Below are positions 60,101-62,479 of a DNA stretch of 64,000 nucleotides, in pieces. The stretch covers positions 1,513,538 through 1,577,537 of the forward strand of contig JAREIK010002645.1 in assembly GCA_029783825.1 (NCBI GenBank). The letters run 5' to 3'. The notes below the pieces were generated by a model. That model saw only the letters and a program-made list of their open reading frames with translations, did not search any database and was not told the DNA's origin. Source of the stretch: Sapria himalayana (Eukaryota > Streptophyta > Magnoliopsida > Malpighiales > Rafflesiaceae). The position numbers were made by a program, and so were the translations under genes. Each line of letters begins with the position of its first letter. The stretch's first letter is position 1.

Positions 60101-60773
60101 TCCCTCAAAAATTATTAGCCAACGTCTTTGATATCCACTGGTTCCAGCGACAACGGTAGTAATAAAAAACCCAACTTCACAACACACCTCCAGTATTTTG
60201 CTGAGCTTGGTTGGAGTAAATTTTGAAGATTTCCTAGTTAAAATACTGAATTGAATATTTAAATATATTTTAATTAGTTATTTTGTTGAGTATGGTTAGA
60301 GATGTTCTAACAAACCCAGAGTAAAAAAAAGTTATAAATCAATCATCTATCTTCTTTCACTAACCACACACACACAAGCACACATGGGCATGTATAAGTA
60401 TTATGTACATATACGTATGTATGTGAATAAAAATAATTTTTTTTTAATCAAGTATATTCATATTTTTAGAGTAGTTTTCAATGAATTTAATAAAATATAT
60501 ATATTTTTTTAATATAATCATGGGTGTCCAGGCCAGCTTGGACTGTTTCCATGGAACCCAATCCTCCCCCCTGGCTCTGTAATTTATCCTGCAATTAAAG
60601 AAAACTCGGCTAACTTGGGTGAGGTGTTAAGCCTCAAAAAAGTGTTGCTTTTTTCTGTGGCTTAGTTTGGCTCGAGAATTGCACGGGAATCTAATAGAAA
60701 GAATTTTGGGAGTAACCGTGCCGCAAACCAGGCATCTGCTGGAAGTGCAGCTGTTGTGATGCAGAAGCAGTAG
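9691..60773 (+). CDS. ASNSD1: ASNSD1-like asparagine synthetase domain protein, C-terminal part, 8 exons over 51 kb
   Basis: Eight exons (9691-9801, 14985-15090, 17481-17574, 18788-18984, 35222-35321, 35398-35514, 51257-51313, 60666-60773) join in frame into about 295 codons and TAG, with AG/GT at every intron edge. Landmarks in the joined product: SGGLDS, the PP-loop ATP-pyrophosphatase motif, at residues 17-22; [31 protein letters not shown]-like (MGRDDR) and [27 protein letters not shown] near the C-terminus. This motif order is that of the ASNSD1 family, which resembles asparagine synthetase B but whose enzymatic role is not well established. The N-terminal glutamine-amidotransferase-like exons are missing from the window, presumably upstream. 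No stop or frameshift is seen, which suggests a functional gene despite introns up to 16 kb. Start and promoter are outside the window. Confidence 0.9.
10130..10765 (-). pseudogene. L1-like LINE reverse transcriptase fragment
   Basis: On the minus strand, about 10755-10680 reads [13 protein letters not shown], matching the conserved GLRQGDPLSPYLF block of L1-type reverse transcriptases. About 10620-10500 reads [16 protein letters not shown], matching the ..FADDT.IF catalytic block with the first Asp replaced by Asn, followed by [10 protein letters not shown] (usual SGQ.IN..KS). Stops and a frame change interrupt it. It lies in intron 1. The 3' continuation toward 10130 is too decayed to follow. 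Confidence 0.75.
10773..10801. mobile_element. Orphan end of a TAGAGGTGTCAA-family hAT element
   Basis: Only about 29 bp survive: TAGAGGTGTCAAGCAGG followed by CCTGGCCGGGCCG, then ordinary AT-rich sequence. The other end and a target duplication were not found. It abuts the LINE fragment. Confidence 0.55.
11735..11870. repeat. Degenerate GGTTGCGTGGTG-type short repeat
   Basis: Variants of GGTTGCG, GGTTGTG and GGTCGCATGG recur every 10-30 bases (for example GATGGTTGCGTAG, AATGGTTGCGTGG, GTGGTTGTGTGG). It is a low-complexity G/T-rich tract with no clean period. The minus-strand open frame across it is not considered a gene. The surrounding 10802-12019 shows nothing else recognisable. Confidence 0.5.
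12020..12420. repeat. Unclassified dispersed repeat, copy 1
   Basis: This stretch is similar to 27960-28310. Shared blocks include GATAATTGTTGGATATTATT, AGAGACGATCAAGAGC versus GAAGTGATAGATACCAC, GCCATTTAATTTTTTTACAG versus GTCATCCCAGATTTTTCACA, and AGATGAGTATACGCAACTT versus AGATGAGTATGTAAAACTC. No protein reading was recognised; it could be an LTR or untranslated part of a retrotransposon. Confidence 0.5.
12577..12600. repeat. (CA)n microsatellite
   Basis: CA dinucleotide run of about 24 bases. Confidence 0.9.
13171..13700. repeat. Two-unit tandem repeat, period about 272 bp
   Basis: Unit 1 starts GTTGTGAAAG at 13171 and unit 2 starts GTTCTGAAAG at 13443. Matching later blocks include GGTTTTTGATGTTAATAT/GGTTTTTGATACTAATAT, CAAATTATAAATCTTTGTTG/CAGATTATAAATCTTCATTG, and GAGTACTTTC in both. 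No protein is recognised. It lies in intron 1. Confidence 0.75.
13701..14661. other. AT-rich intron sequence with a (TA)n run at 14446-14486
   Basis: No exon or transposon motif recognised. A clean TA repeat of about 41 bases lies at 14446-14486. Confidence 0.5.
14662..14830. repeat. Degenerate minisatellite, units about 27-33 bp
   Basis: Four or five diverged units of the form TTGGGAATAATATGATTTGT followed by a G-rich stretch begin near 14668, 14699, 14730 and 14757, with a fainter one after. It ends about 155 bp before exon B. Confidence 0.65.
14985..15090 (+). CDS. ASNSD1: ASNSD1-like exon B
   Basis: Encodes [17 protein letters not shown] and [17 protein letters not shown] after the split TAT codon. 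The [10 protein letters not shown] segment is characteristic of the ASNSD1 family. The acceptor TTGTTGCAG and donor AG|GTGTGC fit consensus. It ends in phase 2 and joins the G of exon C to give AGG. Intron 2 (15091-17480) is 2390 bp. Confidence 0.92.
15500..15860 (+). pseudogene. RTE-type LINE fragment, 3' end of the RT ORF
   Basis: The + strand in one frame reads MCGKTEKYN near 15529, then (after a frame change) LRSFGHV.RRPLNVP near 15630, then [10 protein letters not shown], and VGLRF near the end. This is the order WMCG.TR, LRWFGHV.RRP, RGRG.PK of the C-terminal tail of plant RTE-type LINE proteins. Multiple stops make it dead. The 3' end probably lies near GTTGGGTTAAGATTTATGAT at about 15840-15860. 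It sits in intron 2. Confidence 0.75.
15915..15945. repeat. (GA)n microsatellite
   Basis: GA dinucleotide run of about 31 bases, preceded by a short ACAT-type repeat. Confidence 0.92.
16621..17480. other. Intron 2 remainder, nothing recognised
   Basis: AT-rich sequence with no transposon protein, terminal repeats or exon seen before the acceptor of exon C. Confidence 0.5.
17481..17574 (+). CDS. ASNSD1: ASNSD1-like exon C
   Basis: Encodes [17 protein letters not shown] and [14 protein letters not shown]. The acceptor is TGGCATGCAG and the donor ATG|GTACCC, leaving phase 0 for exon D. The W.LVE.D segment followed by a helical linker matches the family spacing between the two ATP-binding motifs. 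Intron 3 (17575-18787) is 1213 bp, of which about 1000 bp is two mobile elements. Confidence 0.9.
17656..18477. mobile_element. Non-autonomous hAT-type element, GGAAGCATGGACACGG ends, copy 1
   Basis: The left end is CTAAGAAGCATGGACACGG and the right end, read in reverse complement, CAAGGAAGCATGGACACGG. An exact 8-base AAGATTTA lies on each side (17648-17655 and 18478-18485; nine bases, GAAGATTTA, also match if the boundary is shifted by one). The same ends with an 8-bp duplication occur at 41292-41950, favouring hAT over Mutator. The interior has GATACGG/GGACACG repeats at both sides, an AT-rich TTTTATTTTATTTTAT core and the minisatellite at 18024-18252. No coding capacity. Confidence 0.85.
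18024..18252. repeat. Minisatellite, about eight 28-bp units
   Basis: Units have the form CCTCTTCCCTCAAATCGTGC followed by CGCCCC, about 28 bp long, with C/T-rich variation. Because the unit length is not a multiple of three and no stops fall in it, it produces long overlapping open frames on both strands; these are not considered genes. It lies inside the hAT-type element, and the second copy of that element (41292-41950) lacks it. Confidence 0.85.
18546..18730 (+). mobile_element. tRNA-derived SINE, 57 bp upstream of exon D
   Basis: A tRNA-type internal promoter is visible: box A-like CAGTTCAATTGGTG near 18560 and box B-like GAGTTTGATCCTC at 18607-18619. A GC-richer tRNA-unrelated body follows (CACCTCTGAACACGGGCG; GATCGAGGAAGACC) and a short A-rich 3' tail. 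The flanks AATGAAGTCTAGTG (18532-18545) and AATGAGGCTAGTG (18731-18743) look like a slightly decayed target-site duplication. Such elements move with LINE machinery. The insertion sits between a hAT-type element and the branch-point/acceptor region of exon D. Confidence 0.8.
18788..18984 (+). CDS. ASNSD1: ASNSD1-like exon D: SGADEQ..GYGRH motif
   Basis: The largest exon; encodes [18 protein letters not shown], a variable charged stretch ([18 protein letters not shown]), then [19 protein letters not shown] and [16 protein letters not shown] corresponds to the SG.GADE..GGY ATP-binding motif of asparagine synthetases, in the ASNSD1 form ending GY.RH. The acceptor is GTTTCAG and the donor AG|GTATGA; the phase-2 remainder AG joins C of exon E to give AGC (Ser). 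Intron 4 (18985-35221) is 16237 bp, the longest. Confidence 0.95.
19057..19581. mobile_element. Non-autonomous DNA element with GGGTTGGGTT subterminal repeats
   Basis: A 525-bp element with inverted ends TAAGGATGCAACT and (reverse complement of the right end) TATGGGTGCAACT. Flanking octamers CTATTGGA (19049-19056) and CTATTAAA (19582-19589) differ by two transitions, consistent with an 8-bp hAT-type duplication. Subterminal regions contain CGGGTCAACCCGAGTAACCC and GGGTTGGGTTGGGTTTGG motifs. Non-coding. It lies 72 bp downstream of exon D. Confidence 0.7.
19590..20990. other. Intron 4, relatively unique part; (CT)n at about 20031-20053
   Basis: No transposon protein or terminal repeat is recognised. 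T-rich stretches and a CT microsatellite are present. It may be ancestral intron sequence. Confidence 0.45.
20991..22650 (-). pseudogene. Copia relic, copy a (IN-RT linker and pol 3' region)
   Basis: Nucleotide similarity and order link this stretch to 36480-42822: 22370-22620 matches the integrase side, 21640-22200 the integrase-RT linker (here present twice), and 20995-21600 the RT thumb to RNase H side. In the better copies those blocks carry recognisable copia motifs on the minus strand. Here stops are everywhere and the first part of RT appears deleted. No LTRs identified. Confidence 0.6.
21651..22132 (-). repeat. Local tandem duplication (about 247 bp) inside copia copy a
   Basis: Unit 1 (about 21651-21881) and unit 2 (about 21898-22132) share GGGAACTAGAATAG/GAGAACTAGAGTAG, GTAGGTCATTTGGACTTGAG/GCAAATCATTTGGATGTGAG and AAGAGTGTTATTATAATATG/AAGTGCGTTATCATAATATA in the same order. 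The related copia at 42120-42355 has the segment once. Confidence 0.7.
22651..23264. other. AT-rich, nothing recognised
   Basis: No motif, terminal repeat or exon seen. Confidence 0.4.
23265..23860. mobile_element. Highly decayed GC-richer hAT-family remnant
   Basis: Repeated CATGCC, GGCATG, GGCTAG and GGTCATG motifs look like the GGCACGG/CCGGCC interior of the TAGAGGTGTCAA family after extensive C-to-T change at CG sites. No clean ends or target duplication were found. It interrupts the copia sequence between copies a and b. Confidence 0.5.
23880..26000 (-). pseudogene. Copia pol relic, copy b (integrase to RT)
   Basis: Reading from right to left on the minus strand: CVNTPH.N..AE at about 25960-25925 (integrase core NTP.QNG.AER region); GCT.VFMVKR...TRLIVK.FTHI at about 25230-25110 (RT N-terminal GC.WVF.VK and KARLVAKG.TQ); [15 protein letters not shown] at about 24825-24780, where YVDN stands for the catalytic YVDD; IFDIEK and [13 protein letters not shown] at about 24140-24050 (FLGIE and LSQ.KY..DLL); INYLTMII near 23920. 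A hAT miniature element (24154-24696) splits the RT. Stops throughout; the second catalytic Asp is replaced by Asn. Confidence 0.8.
24154..24696. mobile_element. Non-autonomous hAT element in copia copy b
   Basis: A 543-bp element starting TACAGGTGTTAAGTGGG and ending CATGGTTGACACCTCTA. Flanks are CTTACAAG (24146-24153) and CTTACAAT (24697-24704), a 7/8 match; shifting by one base gives exact ACTTACAA. It lies between the YVDN box and the FDIE (FLGIE) block of the host copia RT, which independently supports the boundaries. The interior is rich in GCCCGTCGGGC and CGCCCATC-like motifs and non-coding. Confidence 0.85.
26001..26699. other. AT-rich, probable retrotransposon debris
   Basis: Probably the integrase/protease side of copia copy b or an LTR, but no protein motif could be read. 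Confidence 0.35.
26700..26960 (-). pseudogene. Copia relic, RT C-terminal/RNase H side
   Basis: The minus strand from 26929 to 26714 has a stop-free reading: [19 protein letters not shown], then [20 protein letters not shown]. This matches the copia segment D...YR.L.G.LNYL...RPDI.YAV..VSQFM..P. Because this C-terminal part lies upstream (minus strand) of the integrase of copy b, it belongs to a different copia element. Confidence 0.78.
26961..27485. other. Nothing recognised
   Basis: AT-rich to 27130, then somewhat GC-richer with repeated GCAAGGGTTTA segments (27174 and 27241) and GT-rich stretches. No exon, terminal repeat or protein motif. Confidence 0.4.
27486..27843. mobile_element. Non-autonomous hAT element
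   Basis: A 358-bp GC-rich element beginning TGGAGGTGTCTAATGGG and ending CCCGTTGACATCTCTA, flanked by TGTGCACG (27478-27485) and TGTGCATG (27844-27851), which differ by one transition. The interior has GGCCCAACTTG and GCACGGC motifs. The open frame through it is a composition artefact. Confidence 0.87.
27960..28310. repeat. Unclassified dispersed repeat, copy 2
   Basis: Similar to 12020-12420 over most of its length, including AATTGTTGGATATTATTTC and ACTTAAGATGAGTATG. No protein reading was recognised. Confidence 0.5.
28311..29154. other. AT-rich, nothing recognised
   Basis: May contain diverged copia sequence (short matches to the 26000-26160 region) but no readable motif. Confidence 0.35.
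29155..31640 (-). pseudogene. hAT element relic, copy D (same family as 37185-40757), reversed
   Basis: The 3' end of the element begins TAGAGGTGTCAAAATAGG at 29155. The C-terminal coding part at 29960-30110 matches the hATC region of the copy at 39816-39990 when both are read in the same orientation. About 30290-30230 on the minus strand reads [12 protein letters not shown] (compare [11 protein letters not shown]). The minus-strand reading at 31615-31415 ends [19 protein letters not shown] and [13 protein letters not shown], the conserved block just after the BED finger. Stops are numerous. The 5' end was not found; the 5' untranslated part may run to about 32500. Confidence 0.78.
31641..32559. 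other. AT-rich, probable 5' end of hAT copy D; (GT)n/(TA)n at 31625-31658
   Basis: GTGTGTGTG followed by TATATATA marks 31625-31658. Beyond it no clear BED finger or terminal repeat could be read. Short similarity around 32290-32420 to the 5' untranslated region of the element at 37185 is only suggestive. Confidence 0.35.
32560..34060 (-). pseudogene. Copia relic, copy c (integrase region)
   Basis: The minus strand at about 33485-33440 reads [15 protein letters not shown], the conserved NTPQQNG.AERKNR segment of copia integrase. The sequence to the right (33830-34060) is similar to 48900-49100, and that to the left (33050-33430) to 47280-47590 and 42580-42800, placing all three in one family. 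In-frame stops; no LTRs found. Confidence 0.75.
34061..35221. other. Intron 4 3' part, nothing firm recognised
   Basis: GC-richer patches occur at 34320-34430 and 34580-34760, including a short AAACCCTA..TTGGGGAAATC/AAACCCTAC.TTCGGGATTG repeat and a duplicated AGAACATGTGCCT. The short open frames around 34600-35000 show no known domain and splice poorly into the gene, so they are not called. Confidence 0.4.
35222..35321 (+). CDS. ASNSD1: ASNSD1-like exon E
   Basis: Encodes (S)[16 protein letters not shown] then [17 protein letters not shown]. The R..GRDDR...D.GKE segment is a hallmark of the ASNSD1 C-terminal domain. The acceptor is TATTATCAG and the donor GAG|GTAAAA. It is followed by a 76-bp intron (35322-35397), in sharp contrast to its 16-kb neighbours. 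Confidence 0.95.
35398..35514 (+). CDS. ASNSD1: ASNSD1-like exon F
   Basis: Encodes [18 protein letters not shown] then [21 protein letters not shown] in phase 0. ARFP.LDE is conserved in both asparagine synthetases and ASNSD1. The acceptor is CTGCAG and the donor GAG|GTCACC, which departs from the usual GTRAGT but fits the frame and the next exon. Intron 6 (35515-51256) is 15742 bp. Confidence 0.95.
35515..36479. other. Intron 6 start, nothing recognised
   Basis: AT-rich sequence without readable transposon motifs. Confidence 0.45.
37185..40757 (+). mobile_element. hAT element A: TAGAGGTGTCAA ends, perfect 8-bp target duplication
   Basis: A 3573-bp element starting TAGAGGTGTCAACCGGGCC and ending GGCCCGTTTGACACCTCTA. 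The octamer ATACCATA flanks both sides exactly (37177-37184 and 40758-40765). About 400 bp at the left end and about 200 bp at the right are GGCACGG/GGCCCGG-rich subterminal repeats, likely transposase-binding regions. It encodes one transposase (38107-40151), now broken. It is the best-preserved member of its family here and the likely model for the copies at 29155, 42823, 43664 and 53401 and for the miniature elements. It inserted in a minus-strand copia relic in intron 6. Confidence 0.93.
38107..40151 (+). pseudogene. hAT transposase of element A (BED finger, catalytic core, hATC), disabled
   Basis: An N-terminal BED-type finger lies at about 38160-38300 ([12 protein letters not shown] with the second Cys replaced by Tyr, HLKRH). 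Then [20 protein letters not shown] and [11 protein letters not shown], the core segments SDIWTSH near 38650, TFDNVFNN near 38845 and [15 protein letters not shown] near 38920, and the hATC dimerisation block [16 protein letters not shown] near 39847. In-frame stops at 38593, 38713 and 38905, a frameshift near 38960, and stops at 39783 and 39789 prevent a full-length product. The acidic C-terminal tail is intact to 40151. It would have cut and re-inserted elements with 8-bp duplications. Confidence 0.9.
41292..41950. mobile_element. Non-autonomous hAT-type element, GGAAGCATGGACACGG family, copy 2
   Basis: The left end is CAAAGAAGCACAGACATGG and the right end TTTGCTTCCTTG. Flanks ACCGTCAT (41284-41291) and ACCATCAT (41951-41958) differ by one transition, an 8-bp target duplication. 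The interior shares AATTCTAAAAAATTAGGATAC and the CGCCA.RTGRCATATC and GTGTCGAACACGTGGACACG-type segments with copy 1 (17656-18477), and has an 18-base C run at 41639-41656 where copy 1 has its C-rich minisatellite. Non-coding. Confidence 0.87.
42823..43663 (-). pseudogene. hAT relic, copy E, truncated by insertion of copy B
   Basis: Starts near GAATGTGTCTAATGGTCTG (a decayed GAGGTGTCAAATGGG end) and contains a GC-richer subterminal zone of GGCTAG/GGCATG motifs to about 43205. From about 43530 to 43655 it is similar to copy D at 29948-30070 (for example TTATTCATGCATCT, ATGCTAGACATTAGAGGGG versus TGCTAGATATCAGAGGGG), that is, the hATC region read on minus. It stops where copy B begins; the remaining 5' part was not found. 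Confidence 0.65.
43664..46950 (+). pseudogene. hAT relic, copy B (same family), heavily decayed
   Basis: Begins TAGAGGTGTTAGCTATTCTGG. A 5' leader with CCAATGGCTAGGG and CT-rich runs (44514-44584) matches the leader of element A. The transposase region parallels element A: TAGTTTGGATTTATTTTAAC near 45006 (BED), TCTGATATCTGGACTAATCG near 45482, TTACGTTAGATATCTCTGTC near 45760, ACTCATCTAGTATCGAGTG near 46491 (hATC). Every frame has many stops. A short duplication (ATGATACTAGGTATAATAG at about 46179 and 46229) is local. The GC-rich 3' end appears lost; the right boundary is approximate. Confidence 0.72.
46951..47049. other. Junction sequence, nothing recognised
   Basis: Short AT-rich stretch between hAT copy B and copia copy e; the exact junction could not be set. 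Confidence 0.3.
47050..49220 (-). pseudogene. Copia relic, copy e
   Basis: Similar at the nucleotide level to copy c in the same order: 47280-47590 to 33050-33430, 47600-47700 to 33430-33530 (integrase core, on minus TPVYFNKIG near 47645, a decayed NTPQQNG), and 48900-49100 to 33830-34060. An (AC)n tract sits inside. No reading is open and no LTR was identified. Confidence 0.6.
47831..47905. repeat. (AC)n microsatellite, about 37 units
   Basis: An uninterrupted AC run of about 75 bases followed by (AT)n, the longest microsatellite of the window. Long perfect repeats of this kind are usually length-variable. Confidence 0.97.
49224..49470. mobile_element. Decayed GC-richer hAT-family remnant
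   Basis: GTGCTCGTGCTAGCTCGAGC, CATGCCCTGGTC and GGGCCTTGAGCCATGCCC motifs resemble degenerated GGCACGG/GGCCCGG subterminal sequence. No inverted ends or duplication were found. Confidence 0.45.
49471..50356. other. AT-rich intron, nothing recognised; (AT)n at 50300-50326
   Basis: No motif beyond microsatellite-like ATAT and TTTA runs. Confidence 0.45.
50357..50533 (+). mobile_element. Degenerate tRNA-derived SINE
   Basis: A box A-like GGTGTCTTGGTGTAATAATA near 50362, a box B-like TGGGATCGAGAC at 50410-50421, a body with ACGCTAAGTTGGAG and GTATTGTGTACTATGA, and a terminal T run near 50524-50533. The layout is that of the plant SINEs ending in an oligo-T stretch after a G.GCCT.GTGCACT-like segment. 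Divergence is high and no target duplication was established. Confidence 0.6.
50534..51256. other. End of intron 6; (TG)n at 51067-51101
   Basis: AT-rich sequence with a clean TG microsatellite; nothing else recognised before the acceptor of exon G. Confidence 0.45.
51257..51313 (+). CDS. ASNSD1: ASNSD1-like exon G (57 bp)
   Basis: A very short exon encoding [19 protein letters not shown] in phase 0, with acceptor TTGATAG and donor CAG|GTATGT. The reading continues directly into FGSRIARES of exon H and together they form the family signature LPKRA.QFGSRIA. It lies 15.7 kb after exon F and 9.35 kb before exon H, so it would be missed easily by gene prediction. Confidence 0.93.
51314..52489. 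other. Intron 7 start, nothing firm recognised
   Basis: AT-rich; may contain diverged copia sequence related to copies c and e, without a readable motif. Confidence 0.4.
52490..53400 (-). pseudogene. Copia relic, copy g (RT C-terminal to 3' end)
   Basis: Minus strand at about 53080-52990 reads [17 protein letters not shown], matching the GCKP.DTPIDPN.K segment that follows the copia RT palm. The rest aligns in order with 20995-21600 and 36480-37080. It is cut off on the right at 53401, where hAT copy C begins. Confidence 0.68.
53401..55075 (+). pseudogene. hAT relic, copy C (same family), internally deleted
   Basis: Begins TGGAGGTGTCAAACAGGTTGG at 53401. The N-terminal half of the transposase is missing. 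From about 53640 to 53800 it parallels element A at 39100-39215 (CATTGGAATT; GAATTTATGTGTTGG; GACTATGTTAATAATAAAAT), and near 54415-54500 it matches the hATC block (CACTCTAATGTCTAGTTTAA). A subterminal zone of GGCTAGTCTAG/GCCTAGCC motifs at 54875-55075 marks the 3' end, but no clean right terminal repeat or target duplication was found. Confidence 0.7.
55076..55480. other. Spacer, probable gypsy debris
   Basis: AT-rich; probably the part of the gypsy polyprotein upstream of the RT, unreadable. Confidence 0.35.
55481..55917 (+). pseudogene. Ty3/gypsy reverse transcriptase fragment
   Basis: In one + frame with stops: [20 protein letters not shown], then [51 protein letters not shown], and [14 protein letters not shown]. 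These match in order the gypsy RT blocks IQPS..P...P...VKK.DG..R.C.DYR.LN, K..YP.P.ID, FSK.DL..GY, T..G.YEF.VMPFGL and VYLDDI. The catalytic YLDD is YLDK here and several stops are present. It ends abruptly at a hAT-type end at 55918. Confidence 0.82.
55918..56140. mobile_element. Non-autonomous hAT element between gypsy and copia fragments
   Basis: Starts TAGAGGTGTCAATCGGATCG; the interior has CATGAAATTTGGTGG and GGCCCCACACAACATG, decayed forms of the family's subterminal repeats. The right terminal repeat was not recognised, so the end is approximate. Left of it is gypsy RT, right of it copia gag, so it may mark a recombination or deletion junction. Confidence 0.6.
56145..59480 (+). pseudogene. 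Ty1/copia relic: gag, protease, integrase, RT
   Basis: Readable in order on +: gag ([10 protein letters not shown] near 56157, [10 protein letters not shown] near 56205), protease [13 protein letters not shown] at 56577-56615 with the DSG active site intact, integrase (ELIYTDVC near 57715, FIDEFSRK near 57790, [12 protein letters not shown] near 57993), RT (WVYKIKWK near 58657, [10 protein letters not shown] near 58695, ILYGLK near 58900, LYIYDLIF near 59037 where YVDD has become [23 protein letters not shown] near 59110). Frameshifts and stops interrupt it. A hAT miniature element (57054-57609) separates protease and integrase. RNase H and LTRs were not recognised. Confidence 0.87.
57054..57609. 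mobile_element. Non-autonomous hAT element inside the copia relic
   Basis: A 556-bp element with ends TGAGAAGTGTCAAACAGG and CTCGTTTGTCACCTCTA. Flanks TCTCACAA (57046-57053) and TCTCGCAT (57610-57617) agree at six of eight positions. The host copia reading resumes after it. Open frames across the GC-rich interior are not genes. Confidence 0.8.
59481..59937. other. Copia 3' flank, nothing firm
   Basis: Probably the 3' non-coding end of the copia relic. A stretch at 59835-59930 (GATCATGTTTGATGAGTTTT) resembles 8825-8870 (GGTTATGTTTGATGAGTGTC) and may be another small dispersed repeat. Confidence 0.4.
59938..60307. mobile_element. PIF/Harbinger-type miniature element (GAGCATCTCCAAC ends)
   Basis: A 370-bp element with inverted ends GAGCATCTCCAAC and (reverse complement) GAACATCTCTAAC, and TAA on both sides (59935-59937, 60308-60310), the 3-bp duplication typical of PIF/Harbinger elements. 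The GAGCATCTCCAAC end is common in plant miniature elements. Non-coding; 358 bp upstream of the last exon. Confidence 0.75.
60308..60665. other. End of intron 7
   Basis: Contains (CA)n near 60367 and a GC-richer stretch before the acceptor TGTGGCTTAG. Nothing else recognised. Confidence 0.5.
60666..60773 (+). CDS. ASNSD1: ASNSD1-like exon H: C-terminus and stop
   Basis: Encodes [17 protein letters not shown] then [18 protein letters not shown] and TAG at 60771-60773. FGSRIAR completes the family signature begun in exon G; the Ala/Ser/Asn-rich tail is typical of plant members. It is the end of the coding region; no stop occurs earlier in the joined frame. The 3' untranslated region follows without a clear polyadenylation signal that I could choose. 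Confidence 0.95.
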   Translation, partial: FGSRIARESNRKNFGSNRAANQASAGSAAVVMQKQ

Positions 60774-61934
60774 CACGTAAAGAGCTATGAAGGTGCCGAT
60801 TATTCTAATGCCCGCAATTGGCCACCTCCAGGTACTGGTGCCCTGCTGGCAAATGACATTTTAAAATTTTTTAAAATGTCATTTTTTATCCACATATTTA
60901 ATGAGGTCACTCGTATTCTTATTAAATTAAACTGACGAAAAAAAACACATTTAATTCAAATTAAAATTAGATATTGGTCTGCCCAAACATGCGTATACCC
61001 AACAATAGTATGCGCGTGTGTGTGTTTACACACACGCACGTGCGTGCACACACACATAAGATTTATTTAATTTTGAGTTATTAATATTTTTTATTATTTT
61101 TATCTATTTCTTTGCAGGTAAGAATAAGATGCAAAGTAAGTTGTCTCAACTTGGAGGAAAGCTGAAAGAAAAAAAAAGATTTTTTTTTTTAAAATAAGAA
61201 AGCAAGGAAAAACCAATTTTCCTTTTTTTTTTTTAAATTTTCTCATCTCGTGCATCACGTCAATTTGTTTTTTTGAGTTTTTAAAATTCTTAAAGTTATA
61301 AATCATAGTTAAAAACATAGTTTTTTTTTTTTTTTGGTGTATCAAATTGTGTATTGGGCATATAGCATGTTTTTTAAAAATATGTTCTTTTTATCTCTCA
61401 AGTTTTGTTTTTGTGCTCTTCGTTTTTTTTTTTTTAATAAAATTTAATGAAACAATCAAATACAACATAAATTTTGAATATGAAGTGGCTTTTATTGAAA
61501 TTGATGGTTTAGCATAAATATAACATTTTAATTCATGATTTTGTATTTATAGAAGCAAGTGGTATTAGAATGCCTTTTTATCTAACATGATGCATCACAT
61601 TGATTAATTTAAAACATACATACCTAATGATTATGACATAATAAAGATGAGTAATAATAAGATTTTTTAGTTTATAACCATTCTAGAAATGTCTGTATAT
61701 ATTTATTGGATATTAATTGATGTTAAAAGTTTTCCTTTAGATACTAAGTATTTGTCTAGATCTTATATATATTGTATATATATTGGATAATATGAGATAT
61801 GTGAGTTATTACATTGGTTACAAGAAGAAACTAGGCAAGGATTAGTTATTGTGAGTGTGATTTATGTCTCTCAGATGAAAATATAAAAAAAATTAGATAA
61901 ATGTTGTTCATTAGTTGAATAACATTGGTCTCTG
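60774..61934. other. 3' flank of the gene; hairpin at 60851-60884 and alternating GT/CA palindrome near 61013
   Basis: A perfect 16-bp inverted repeat (arms 60851-60866 and 60869-60884, AAATGACATTTTAAAA, two-base loop) lies 77 bp after the stop codon, probably in the 3' UTR. At about 61013-61055 alternating GCGTGTGTGTGT and ACACACACGC form a second palindrome. From 61160 there are T and A homopolymer runs. Nothing else recognised. Confidence 0.6.
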
Positions 61935-62060
61935 ATATATGAGACTTGCTCATATGAGTGAGAAGGGCTTTTAGCTGCTAGCTAGAAGTAATATTTTGTC
62001 ATTTGATCATAAATATTCTTTTGATAAGCATGTGGATTTTAGGATTGATAAAAAACGTAA
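61935..62060 (+). pseudogene. Possible copia GAG-pre-integrase fragment
   Basis: The + strand reads LAHMSEKGF.LLARSNILSF near 61945-62005, similar to the L.H.SEKG...L.....L segment in front of copia integrase. It is short and isolated, so the call is tentative; no flanking domains were seen. Confidence 0.45.
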
Positions 62061-62479
62061 AGCAACATTCAACTCAAATGGGGGAGTGCTTCCATCAACT
62101 CATTAAGTGAAATGAAAAAAAAAAATGAAAACGTAAGATTTGTATTTTTTTTCAGAATTTCTTGGATTAGATAATATAAAAAAAAAGGAAGAATTTTTTT
62201 ATAGAAGTGGAAAACTAGGAAACATAAGAGAAGAAGAGGATATGAATTTTTTGTTACATGAACAAGTATAGGAGATTGTTTTTCTCTTCTTACAGATCCC
62301 AAAACAAAAGGTTTTTTTTTTTGGGTTCCAAAAGCAGAAAAAATGTAAATAGAGAGTATTTTTTGTTGCACAAGCACTTTTTGTCGATATATGATTCATA
62401 CGCTCTACAACACCATTGTGTTTAGTGCACGAGTTACAATTCTCTTTATTCTAATCATGTTCTCAAAACACACCTTTTT
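62061..62479. other. Spacer, nothing firm
   Basis: A-rich and T-rich sequence with GAAGAAGAGG-type tracts; may be retrotransposon debris. Confidence 0.35.
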
